NCBI RefSeq assembly: GCF_013912375.1
Contig: NZ_JACETV010000002.1
Span: 558,001-622,000 of the forward strand
Length of the DNA stretch: 64,000 nucleotides
From: Emticicia sp. BO119
GTDB taxonomy: Bacteria > Bacteroidota > Bacteroidia > Cytophagales > Spirosomataceae
Direction of reading: 5' to 3'
Shown: positions 17,595-26,168 of the stretch, one piece after another
Layout: every line of letters starts with the position of its first letter
How positions within the stretch are numbered: position 1 is the first letter of the stretch
Made by a program: the position numbers and the translations under genes
Notes under the pieces: model-generated
The model's input: the letters and a program-made list of their open reading frames with translations, nothing else
Database searches by the model: none
Told to the model about the DNA's origin: nothing

Positions 17595-20171
17595 TTATCT
17601 TGGTGTACCACTACCTTGCTGACCACCGCCACCTTGTTGTCCGCCACCCTGACCATCGCTCTTCACATCATCATTGTTTACTGAGCGGGCTTTTTTCTTA
17701 GGGGCATCAACAGTCATTTTACCGATTTTATAGCTAAATGTTAAACGTACGCCTCGGTTATACATATAGATATTATTTACCTGATTAAACTGTGCTGATT
17801 TCAATTCTGAATGAATTCTAAATCTGCTGTTAAAGAAGTTTTCTCCGGCAAGACCTATACTACCCTTTTTGTTTTTAAAGTCTTTCTTGACACCTACAGT
17901 ATAGAAGGCAAATCCACCCTGGTTACCTTGTAATTGTACCTGATTCCCCTGCATAAAACCAAAAGCCTGGGCTCCCCAACCATTTTTGAATGTTGCCTGC
18001 GAAAATATTCCGCCACTTACGTTAAAACCAGAGTTGGTAAGGTTTTGCGTTACATTATTTAGACCTAACACCTGTCCGGTTAAGGTATTGTAAATAATGT
18101 TAGCAAATATACCCACATTCATCTTCGAGGTTACTGCAATGTTAGCAAAAATATTGGTACCATAAGCATGCTGACGACCAATGTTTTTGTAAGTAGTAAT
18201 GATAGCTCCTTCTAAAGTATCAGATGGAATCCGAACCTGAGAAATGGCATTGTTAGTAAAACGTCCGAAGAATGAAGCATTGATAAAAGTCTTTTTGATA
18301 TTTTTGCTCAATGTTAACTCAAAGTTGTCAGTAATTTCAGGCTTCAGAGTTGGGTCACCTACAGTAATATTCTGAGGGTTGGCAGAGTTAAAGTTTGGAT
18401 TTAACTGTTGCAAGCCCGGACGTTGAATACGTTTGTTGTAGGCCAGTTTAACTGTTGTACCTTTAATACTTTTTGAAGCATTGATACTTGGCACTAATAC
18501 ACCGTAATCACCTACACCAATAGGGCCACCTTCCTTTGTACTTGCATTAATAAATGTATGCTCATAGCGTAAACCACCTTTAATTGTATAACGTTTTTTG
18601 GTGGTGTAAGTATAAGAACTGTAAGCGGCAGCAATGTTCTGATGATAAGTCAATTCACCCTGAGGCTGATTAATTTCAGTCGAGAAACTACCCGTCGGCC
18701 CTGCAAATAAGAACTTGTAGTCGCTATTTACCTCACGGAAGATACCCTTGCCACCGAACTCTAACATCTGGTTCTTCTTGATAGGTGTCTGATAATCACT
18801 TTGAAATGTAAACTCCTGATTAAGATTGGTATTGATATTGCGTTGACGACTCAAGGTAATACCCTCGGGATCCATTAGGTTTGCATCAAAATTATTGGTC
18901 AGATCGTTACGGCTATACAAGGTAGAAATACTCCATTCTTGCTGCGGTTTTTTGAAGGTATGCAAATAATCCAGGTTTACATCAACTGTTCCTGACAAAT
19001 TATCAGCATTTACGTCTCTTCTTGAACTGGCATCAGAGTTAAGAATACCGTTGCTATAGAGTTTTGTAATAAGGTCTTGTTGGTTAGAAAAGTTACGCAC
19101 ACCATAACGTACACCTGCTGTTAAACTCTGATTCTTGGCCAGATCGTAGTCAAAACCTAAGTTATATTGTCCGAACAATCCATGGCTTGAACCATCTCCG
19201 GTTTGTTTGGTTAAAGTAGAAACCCCATTTACGATACTGGTCTGATCAAGCGAGGTCTTGGTAATAGTATTGTAGATTCCACGCCCGAAACCACCTAAAG
19301 TTACACCACCTTTCCCTCTTCTATAGCTTCCATTCAAGCCTAACATCGAACCTCGGTTACCTAAACCACCGTCTATATTCAGGCTTAATCCTTGTAAATT
19401 GTTCTTTTTAGTGATAATATTAATGATACCACCAGATCCTTCAGCATCATATTTTGCCGACGGGCTGGTAATTACCTCAACTGTTTTAATCTGGTCGGCA
19501 GGAATCTGTTTCAAGGCATCTGCCACACTGCTGGCAATAATAGTACTTGGCTTATTGTTAATTAAAACTTTGATATTCTGGCTGCCTCTTAAGGATACGT
19601 TACCATCAAGATCGACTGTTAATAAAGGTACTTTGCGTAATACATCTGCGGCATCACCACCTTTGGCAGTAATATCTTTATCTGCATTGTAGACTAAGCG
19701 GTCAACCTTTTCTTCAATCAAGGCGGCTTGTCCGGTTACTGTTACTTCATTCAGCATTTTGGCACTGCTGGAAATAACCACATTACCCAGATCTAATTCC
19801 TGACCCTTATCTAAAGTAATATCTAATGACTTGGTATTGTATCCGATAAATGTAATTTGCAGTTTAAATGTGCCTGCGGCAACTTTATTCATAGTAAACT
19901 TGCCTTTCTCGTCAGCCATAGTTCCATCTATTGGCTTATTTGTAGTTTTGTCGAGCAAGGCAATACTTGCAAATTCAACAGTTTTGTTGGATGTTGAATC
20001 TACGATTGTTCCCGTAATTTTACTATTTCCTTTTGGAGTCTGGTCACCTGCTGTACCCGGTAATGCTTTTTGTGTAGTGCTACTACCACCCATAGGGAAC
20101 TGTGCCATAGCAGGGGCAAATGACGTAAAAATAGAGGCAATAAAAATAATACTAAGTGTAACTTTTTTCAT
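17595..20171 (-). CDS. TonB-dependent receptor, outer-membrane beta-barrel family
   Basis: 858 residues with a signal peptide (about 1-23). A carboxypeptidase-regulatory-like domain (about 50-130, ITGTIVDSTSNKTVEFASIALLD) is followed by a plug domain (about 150-235, with DVLRKVPLLTVDLDGNVSLRG and QNIKVLINNKP) and a C-terminal barrel. This is the CarboxypepD_reg plus outer membrane protein beta-barrel architecture of Bacteroidota. The very C-terminus, after the barrel, is a Gly/Gln-rich low-complexity tail of about 20 residues, unusual because these proteins normally end on an aromatic barrel strand. There is no SusD-like partner next to it, so a peptide, metal or siderophore substrate is as likely as a glycan. 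Confidence 0.92.
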   Translation of the reverse strand: MKKVTLSIIFIASIFTSFAPAMAQFPMGGSSTTQKALPGTAGDQTPKGNSKITGTIVDSTSNKTVEFASIALLDKTTNKPIDGTMADEKGKFTMNKVAAGTFKLQITFIGYNTKSLDITLDKGQELDLGNVVISSSAKMLNEVTVTGQAALIEEKVDRLVYNADKDITAKGGDAADVLRKVPLLTVDLDGNVSLRGSQNIKVLINNKPSTIIASSVADALKQIPADQIKTVEVITSPSAKYDAEGSGGIINIITKKNNLQGLSLNIDGGLGNRGSMLGLNGSYRRGKGGVTLGGFGRGIYNTITKTSLDQTSIVNGVSTLTKQTGDGSSHGLFGQYNLGFDYDLAKNQSLTAGVRYGVRNFSNQQDLITKLYSNGILNSDASSRRDVNADNLSGTVDVNLDYLHTFKKPQQEWSISTLYSRNDLTNNFDANLMDPEGITLSRQRNINTNLNQEFTFQSDYQTPIKKNQMLEFGGKGIFREVNSDYKFLFAGPTGSFSTEINQPQGELTYHQNIAAAYSSYTYTTKKRYTIKGGLRYEHTFINASTKEGGPIGVGDYGVLVPSINASKSIKGTTVKLAYNKRIQRPGLQQLNPNFNSANPQNITVGDPTLKPEITDNFELTLSKNIKKTFINASFFGRFTNNAISQVRIPSDTLEGAIITTYKNIGRQHAYGTNIFANIAVTSKMNVGIFANIIYNTLTGQVLGLNNVTQNLTNSGFNVSGGIFSQATFKNGWGAQAFGFMQGNQVQLQGNQGGFAFYTVGVKKDFKNKKGSIGLAGENFFNSRFRIHSELKSAQFNQVNNIYMYNRGVRLTFSYKIGKMTVDAPKKKARSVNNDDVKSDGQGGGQQGGGGQQGSGTPR

Positions 20172-20385
20172 GATTTAGTTTTTAACGATGCAAATTTGCG
20201 TCATAAAGCTAAATCATGAAACGGAAAAAGGATAAGTGTAAGATTTAGACTGATGAACATAGGATATTGCCCGATGAATGTTTGAGCTAATAGGGAGAAT
20301 GGTAAAACTAATTAAATGGGTGGAAATTTACGCTTATTTGGTTATATAACTATTTCGATATTTATTAGAATAATACAATGAGAAA

Positions 20386-21546
20386 TTATTTGGGGCCAAT
20401 AATAGTAAAATGCCAGGTTCCTGACGCCGAAATACTGCTATTGCTTACATTGGTGAACCGTAGGCTACAAGATGTAGCTGTAACGTTGTACGGAACAACT
20501 AAAATTTTATCCCAACTGCCAGCGCCACTCTCTACCTGTGCAACTGAAACCATAGGTACGCCTGAGAAACCAGAATAACCAAGCGTACTAATAATAGTAG
20601 CGCCAGCAGCGAGATTAGAGAATGAATAGCCTTCGGTTTCGTGTCTGATAATATAAGTAGAGGCAGTATTGTTTAGTACAATGCCCTGACCCTCTGCCGT
20701 TACCTTGCCCGAAACCGAAGCTTTGCCATAAATTATTACATCATCACCTATACTTAAGTCTGTACCTATTGCAGCTCCGCCCGAAATGATAGCGTTACCG
20801 TCTGCATAAATGTTTCCTGTTGCCGAAGTATTACCACTACTATTAATCGTGAAAACTGTGCTATTTGCTGAATTTCTGAAAATGAAACTTTCATTAGCCT
20901 GGAAATTTCTGAATTTCATGCCATCAGAATCATGTAAAATTTCGCCATAACCGTTGTCATTTCCGTTTTCCATACGGATATGTTGCCCCCAACCACCATT
21001 GCCATCGGCCTTAATATGTAGTCGGGCAATGGTTTGTGCATAAGTCAGCTGACCCACAGCAAGATTGAAACCGACTTTAGCTTTATTATTAAAATACCCT
21101 GAAAAATCGCTGTTGGCATAGCCAAATACCCCAACGCCAGTATTACTGACACCATAAAGACCAGCATTGCTATCGCTAACGCCATACACACCAGCACCTC
21201 CTGTACTTTCTCCATAGATTGCCCGGTTACTTCCGGTTATTACAGATATGCCTCTCCCTGAGCCACTATTCGTTAATGAAAACAAAGTTGATGAAGTAGA
21301 GCTACTGCCACTGTAAGGCAATGTAAGACTTCCGCCACTGCCACCTGCCATATCTACCCAGCCAGTACCATTACAAAAATACATTTTTCCATCACTCGTA
21401 TTAAACACCTGTACTCCTCTGGTTGTGGAATTACAAGTGCCTAAAGACGTTACATTGCCTATTTTTACAGAATTTGGTAATAGTGTGGTAGATTGTGCGA
21501 AGCTTTTACTTATTATCATGGATAATAAAATAAAGGAATATCTCAT
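20386..21546 (-). CDS. Exported fibre-like hypothetical protein
   Basis: 386 residues with a signal peptide (MRYSFILLSMIISKSFA). Residues about 20-70 resemble the KxYxCNGTxWV module seen near the start of many Bacteroidota exported proteins. The middle has Gly-rich short repeats (IYGEST, GVYGVSDS, GLYGVSNT, GVFGYANS) and pseudorepeats ending in NSSGNTSATGNI, like trimeric tail-fibre or adhesin stalks. There is no catalytic motif and no intramolecular chaperone domain. The role is probably surface structure or adhesion. It stands alone; its right side is a 530-base gene-free stretch. Confidence 0.65.
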   Translation of the reverse strand: MRYSFILLSMIISKSFAQSTTLLPNSVKIGNVTSLGTCNSTTRGVQVFNTSDGKMYFCNGTGWVDMAGGSGGSLTLPYSGSSSTSSTLFSLTNSGSGRGISVITGSNRAIYGESTGGAGVYGVSDSNAGLYGVSNTGVGVFGYANSDFSGYFNNKAKVGFNLAVGQLTYAQTIARLHIKADGNGGWGQHIRMENGNDNGYGEILHDSDGMKFRNFQANESFIFRNSANSTVFTINSSGNTSATGNIYADGNAIISGGAAIGTDLSIGDDVIIYGKASVSGKVTAEGQGIVLNNTASTYIIRHETEGYSFSNLAAGATIISTLGYSGFSGVPMVSVAQVESGAGSWDKILVVPYNVTATSCSLRFTNVSNSSISASGTWHFTIIGPK

Positions 21547-22076
21547 AACTAAAAATTGTGTCTGATGAACCCATAAATGTATCTGTTATCAATGAGCTGG
21601 GCAATCACGGTTTGCCGTGATTTTATAGAGAAAGAGCTAAACAGGCAAAGTTTTAAGCTATCTGATCTTTTTTTTAAAAAGTATAAAATTTTTAAATCCA
21701 GGTCTGCTTAATACTCGTATATACAGATGTAAAAAAAATCGTAAGATAGAATCCTACGATTTTCTGAGTTTAATATAACTTTTGCTTGTCAATCTACATG
21801 CCCTAGATCGACAACAAATTTTACATTTTTTCTTCGTAAAAACCAATAAAAAATCACACAAAACGAAGTTAATAGAGATTTTAGGATAAAAATCCCTCTA
21901 AATGAGGGCTTTTTGTGTTAAAAAACAGGGTTTTAGTGGTTTATTATTATTTAAGCAGGTGCGAGGCAAATTTGGATTCTCATCTGCAAAGATTTTTTGT
22001 GTAAAAATCAACCCAGTAAAACTACATTTTTCTTGTGGCACATCTTTTTTGAAATTATTCTAAAAAATTTAGGATT
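21547..22076. other. Gene-free stretch with two terminator-like hairpins
   Basis: No credible ORF. A hairpin at 21734-21763 (aaaatcgta / tacgatttt) is followed on the minus strand by a run of T, although no minus-strand gene lies to its right. A second small hairpin at 21888-21916 (aaaatccctc / gagggctttt) has A/T runs on both sides. Near the right end TTTG (21996-21999) and TACATTTT (22023-22030) form a weak candidate promoter for the Csp gene. A short minus-strand RNA ending at the first hairpin is possible but no promoter is clear. Confidence 0.5.
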
Positions 22077-22421
22077 ATGGCACATCAAAAATTTCAAGAT
22101 TGTATCGATGAATGTATTGCTTGCGCAATTGCCTGTAGCCACTGTGCAACCGAATGTCTTAAAGAAACAAATGTGAAAGATTTGACACACTGTATCCGAC
22201 TGGATATGGAATGTGCAGTCATTTGTCGTTCTGCTGTAGAACTTATGAGTTTAGGCAGCAAGTATAGCTACGATTATTGTAGGGTTTGCATAGAAATTTG
22301 TAATGTCTGTGCGGAAGAATGTGAAAAACATGGCGCAATGGGTATGGATCACTGCAAAGCTTGTGCTGAAGCGTGTCTCAAATGCGCAACTGCTTGCGAA
22401 GAAATGGTCGCAGTAGCATAG
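22077..22421 (+). CDS. Four-helix-bundle copper storage protein (Csp, DUF326)
   Basis: 114 residues with 19 cysteines arranged as CxxxC, CxxC and CxxxxC along predicted helices (DCIDECIACAIACSHC at the start, CKACAEACLKCATAC at the end). This is the Csp family, whose four-helix bundle binds many Cu(I) ions through cysteines lining the core. There is no signal peptide, so it is the cytosolic Csp3 type rather than the exported Csp1 type. No copper regulator or efflux pump is adjacent. It is followed by a structured, gene-free stretch and a terminator at 22588-22635. Confidence 0.92.
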   Translation: MAHQKFQDCIDECIACAIACSHCATECLKETNVKDLTHCIRLDMECAVICRSAVELMSLGSKYSYDYCRVCIEICNVCAEECEKHGAMGMDHCKACAEACLKCATACEEMVAVA

Positions 22422-22439
22422 ATATGCTATTACAGACAA

Positions 22440-22635
22440 AAGATAATCAAGGAGCGTTACCTCAGAGGGTCATGTCCGTCTAATGATTAAGACTGTTGCT
22501 TTACTGACAGTCTACTATAACAGCAAATGGGTTGGGTCTAATTCGTGCTGTTATATGGTTATCTAATGGCAAAACCGTCAAACTGCTAAACAAAGAAAGA
22601 CGTAAATTCTTCTTTTAAGTCTTTCTTTGTTTTTT
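22440..22635 (+). ncRNA. Candidate structured RNA or 3' UTR with three successive hairpins
   Basis: No ORF. Stem 1: agactgt (22490-22496) / acagtct (22507-22513). Stem 2: tataacagca (22516-22525) / tgctgttata (22546-22555), perfect. Stem 3 is the terminator. No promoter match was found upstream, so it may be the 3' UTR of the copper storage gene rather than a separate RNA. Confidence 0.3.
22588..22635 (+). terminator. Rho-independent terminator after the Csp gene
   Basis: aaacaaagaaagac (22588-22601) pairs perfectly with gtctttctttgttt (22619-22632) and is followed by T residues. Confidence 0.8.
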
Positions 22636-22799
22636 ACAACTTCTTCAATATTAGCCCCTTTTGAAAACTTTCTCTTTTTGCAAAATACTAAATATATGCT
22701 GGTTTCCGTTAATTAAAATTTAAGTCAGGAAAATAAATTGTATAAACTTCAACAACAGATAAGAGTATCAGAAGAAAACTCTTGACTGCGAATTAGCGT

Positions 22800-23093
22800 A
22801 TGAAACTCATTGCCAATATTCCTTTGGAACAGATTCTCTTCCTTCAGGCCGATACTAATTATACCCAGATTTTTTTGAGCTGTGGCCGGACATTGATTTC
22901 AGGATTTAATCTCAAAAAGTACGAAGATTTTTTTGAACATGAAAATTTTCTGAGAGCCAACAGGAGATATCTGATTAACCGCAACCATATTCATTATTAT
23001 GACTCTGCGAGTTCAAATCTATACCTTACAAACGGGATAGTTATTAGCGTTTCTCGTCGTCGTCGCGAAATGATTGAAAGTATGGTTGCCTAA
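22800..23093 (+). CDS. Stand-alone LytTR DNA-binding domain protein
   Basis: 97 residues made up of a single LytTR domain: IPLEQILFLQADTNYTQIFL, FEHENFLRANRRYLINRNHI and GIVISVSRRRREMIE match the domain as it occurs at the C-terminus of AgrA/LytR regulators. No receiver domain precedes it and no sensor is adjacent. It could be a constitutive or metabolite-sensing regulator, or a partner of one of the two LytTR two-component systems in this window. The two LRR lipoprotein genes follow on the same strand after 118 bases. Confidence 0.88.
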   Translation: MKLIANIPLEQILFLQADTNYTQIFLSCGRTLISGFNLKKYEDFFEHENFLRANRRYLINRNHIHYYDSASSNLYLTNGIVISVSRRRREMIESMVA

Positions 23094-23211
23094 GACGATG
23101 GTTACTTTTTTTAAGAAATCTTGCCGTAAAATAATTATTACAGGTTTAGCTATACATAATCGTCCAACTACATAAACTACAGAGCAGTCAGAAGCAGAAA
23201 ATCAAGGGCTG

Positions 23212-24540
23212 ATGAAATCTCTTACTTACCTGCTTATCATTCTTTTTATAGCAAGTGCCTGCCAGTTTGACCAGGAGGTAATTGCTAATAACCCTCCCGG
23301 AAGTTTTATAGTGGACGCTGCTTTACAAAATGATGGCAAGTCTGTTCTTTTAACCTGGACACCCGCACATGACCCCGATAATGATGAGGTAAGTTATACT
23401 GTGGCTTATCAGGGAAAACATATTCAAGGAATCAAGGATACACAATTTTTATTAATTAACTTACCATTTGGCAGTGATATTGAAGGGAGTATTACCGCTG
23501 AAGATGGTAAAGGAGGGAGTACAGCAGCGAAGTTTATTATTCAGACGGCATCGGGCTATGCGAGTATCCCGGATTCTGCTTTTGAAAATGAATTAATCAG
23601 GCAAAGAATAGATGATGAAAAAGATGGACAAATAGCAAGAAATGCTGCATTGAGAGTAACAGAACTTATTATATCCGGTAAACTCATCAGAAACCTGCAA
23701 GGAATAGAGGCTTTCTCTAATCTAACTTATCTTGATTGTCAGGGGAATCTTTTAAAGGAATTGCATCTGAATACTAATAGAGCATTAAAATACCTTGACT
23801 GCCATAGTAATGAAATCAATTCTTTAAAAATAAATAAGTGTGCGGCATTAGAAGAACTTTACTGTCAGATAAATAAACTCAATGATTTAACTATTTCAGA
23901 CAATTTGGCTCTGAAAGAAGTGTGGTGTTTCTACAATCTATTAAGCACGTTAGACGTAAGTAGGAATATAAATCTACAGAAGTTAAGTATAGCTTATAAC
24001 CGATTAACCGAAATAAATCTAAGTAAAAACTTAGCTCTTACTGAATTATCCTGCTCATTTAATGCACTAACCAGATTGGACCTTGGCAAAAATACCTTAT
24101 TACAATATTTATACTGTTCAGATAACCACCTTACCGAACTCGATATAAGCAAGAACTCGATGCTTTATTCGCTCTTCTGTCAGTCTAATCAGTTAAGGCA
24201 ATTAGATGTAAGCAAGAATCTTGAATTGATTCATCTGCAATGTTTCAAAAATAATTTAGAAAGCCTGGATATAAGTAAAAATACAAGTCTACTATATCTC
24301 TATTGTCAATCAAATAATCTGACCTATTTGGATATAGGTAAAAACAAAGATTTATTTTATCTCGATTGCTCCACCAATCGGCTGGAGGCCCTAAGTATCA
24401 GCCGGAATCTTAAATTAGTCTATCTGCTATGCTACAGAAACAGAATTTCAACTATCTGTATCAATGATTACTCCCAGATTCCTGTTTCCGGTTGGGAAAA
24501 GGATAAATGGGTGGGTTATGAAGTTTGTGAGAATAAATAG
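23212..24540 (+). CDS. Leucine-rich-repeat lipoprotein, copy 1
   Basis: 442 residues. A lipoprotein signal with lipobox IASAC puts the mature N-terminus at Cys17. Residues about 30-115 form an FN3/cadherin-like domain (SVLLTWTPAHDPDNDEVSYTV). After a linker (IPDSAFENELI...DDEKDGQI) come about 12 repeats of 21 residues of the form LxxLDISKNxxLxxLxCxxN (about 165-430), an internalin-like LRR with a Cys ladder. It is probably displayed on the cell surface and binds protein. A close paralogue follows after 64 bases on the same strand, likely in the same transcript. Confidence 0.85.
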   Translation: MKSLTYLLIILFIASACQFDQEVIANNPPGSFIVDAALQNDGKSVLLTWTPAHDPDNDEVSYTVAYQGKHIQGIKDTQFLLINLPFGSDIEGSITAEDGKGGSTAAKFIIQTASGYASIPDSAFENELIRQRIDDEKDGQIARNAALRVTELIISGKLIRNLQGIEAFSNLTYLDCQGNLLKELHLNTNRALKYLDCHSNEINSLKINKCAALEELYCQINKLNDLTISDNLALKEVWCFYNLLSTLDVSRNINLQKLSIAYNRLTEINLSKNLALTELSCSFNALTRLDLGKNTLLQYLYCSDNHLTELDISKNSMLYSLFCQSNQLRQLDVSKNLELIHLQCFKNNLESLDISKNTSLLYLYCQSNNLTYLDIGKNKDLFYLDCSTNRLEALSISRNLKLVYLLCYRNRISTICINDYSQIPVSGWEKDKWVGYEVCENK

Positions 24541-24604
24541 TTTAACTGTAGTAAATTGTCTTTAAAAAACAGATATTTGTTTAGTAATCTAAATTACTTT
24601 AAAC

Positions 24605-26125
24605 GTGACTAATTTATTAAAAAACTGCTTTATTCTTTCCATTGGAGTAATCTTACTCGGCTCTTGCAAAAAAAATAAAGAGGCAGAGCCTAATCTTGCA
24701 CCTAAAGGCTTTATTGTTACAGCTAAGTTACAAGCGGATGGACAATCGTTGCTTTTGAACTGGACACGTGCCCAAGACCCTGAAGGGTATAATGTACTGT
24801 ATTCAGTTACTTATAATGGAGTAATAGTAGAAGGAATAAAAGATACAACCTATACTATTAAAAATACTCCTTTTGAAACTGAAATCAAAGGAAATGTGAC
24901 AGCTACAGACAATAAGGGGAATAAGACAGTTATACCTTTTAGCGGTCAAACGGCCTCTAAGTTTATTGATATTCCTGATCCTAATTTTGAATTAGCATTA
25001 ATTGAAAACAAAATAGATGATATAAAAGATGGGAAATTACTCAGAGGAAGCGCACTGGCAGTTGAAAATTTATACATTACCAATAAAAATATTAATAGCC
25101 TGACAGGGATAGAACATTTTACAAATTTAAGAAACTTAGATTGCAAGAGTAACTTTCTCAAAAGTTTGGATTTAAGTAAAAATGGAAAGTTAATCTCGCT
25201 TTCATGTGACAAAAATAAAATTAATGCTTTAGATATTAGTAAGAATATCTATTTATACGCTTTAACCTGCACTTTCAATGAGTTAGGTACTTTAGACATT
25301 AGTAATAACCCACAATTATTAACTGTAATTTGTTCAAACAATCTTCTTGATAAATTAGATATTACTAAAAATGATAACTTATTATTATTTAATCTTAGAA
25401 ATAATAAATTGACGACTTTAGATATAAGCCGGAATAGAAAATTAGAAGAATTAGATTGTTCCGGTAATCAACTAACTAACCTGAATATCGGCCAGATTAT
25501 CTCGTTAAAAAGAGTAACCTGTTCTGGAAATAAATTAGAAGCCTTAGATTTAACTAAAAGTACAAGTTTACTGGAATTATATTGTTCAAGTAATCAATTA
25601 AGTAGTTTGAATTTAAGTAATAATTTCAGAATTGAACGAGCTGACTGTTATAATAATCAATTATCTGAGTTGATTCTCGGGAAACTTCCAGCACTGAAAA
25701 CGCTTGAATGCAATTCTAATAAAATTAAAAGCCTGAATATAGAAGATTGTATAGGATTAGAAATTTTCCATTGTTCTGAAAATCAACTGACTAATATTGA
25801 CCTAAGTAAGAATATAGCTTTAAAAACTTTGGGATTACAGAATAACCAATTAGCAAATATAAATTTATCAGACAATTCATCTTTAGATTTGGTGGCTGTC
25901 AGTAAAAATGAATTAACTACGCTGGATGTTTCAAAAAATGCAGTTTTAGACGTATTAATTTGTGATTATAACCAATTAACGAGTTTAGATATAAGCAAAA
26001 ATCTGAAATTAACTGTTGCGCAATGTAATGATAATAAAATACAAACAATCTGCGTAAATTCGGGTCAGTTAAAATCGGTGAAGGTGTATAAGGATTTTAT
26101 CACTAAAATTGATATTTGTAACTAA
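24605..26125 (+). CDS. Leucine-rich-repeat lipoprotein, copy 2
   Basis: 506 residues from a GTG start, which is needed to include the lipoprotein signal (lipobox LLGSC). The layout matches the preceding gene: FN3-like domain (SLLLNWTRAQDPEGYNVLYSV), the same linker (IPDPNFELALIENKIDDIKDGKL) and about 15 LRRs of 21 residues (LxTLDISKNxxLxxLxCxxNxL). The two genes arose by tandem duplication with gain or loss of repeats. The coding sequence is visibly more AT-rich than neighbouring genes. Surface protein-binding role inferred. Confidence 0.85.
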   Translation: MTNLLKNCFILSIGVILLGSCKKNKEAEPNLAPKGFIVTAKLQADGQSLLLNWTRAQDPEGYNVLYSVTYNGVIVEGIKDTTYTIKNTPFETEIKGNVTATDNKGNKTVIPFSGQTASKFIDIPDPNFELALIENKIDDIKDGKLLRGSALAVENLYITNKNINSLTGIEHFTNLRNLDCKSNFLKSLDLSKNGKLISLSCDKNKINALDISKNIYLYALTCTFNELGTLDISNNPQLLTVICSNNLLDKLDITKNDNLLLFNLRNNKLTTLDISRNRKLEELDCSGNQLTNLNIGQIISLKRVTCSGNKLEALDLTKSTSLLELYCSSNQLSSLNLSNNFRIERADCYNNQLSELILGKLPALKTLECNSNKIKSLNIEDCIGLEIFHCSENQLTNIDLSKNIALKTLGLQNNQLANINLSDNSSLDLVAVSKNELTTLDVSKNAVLDVLICDYNQLTSLDISKNLKLTVAQCNDNKIQTICVNSGQLKSVKVYKDFITKIDICN

Positions 26126-26168
26126 TGTATTGCTATCCATTATTTTACCTGATAATTACCATCAATAG

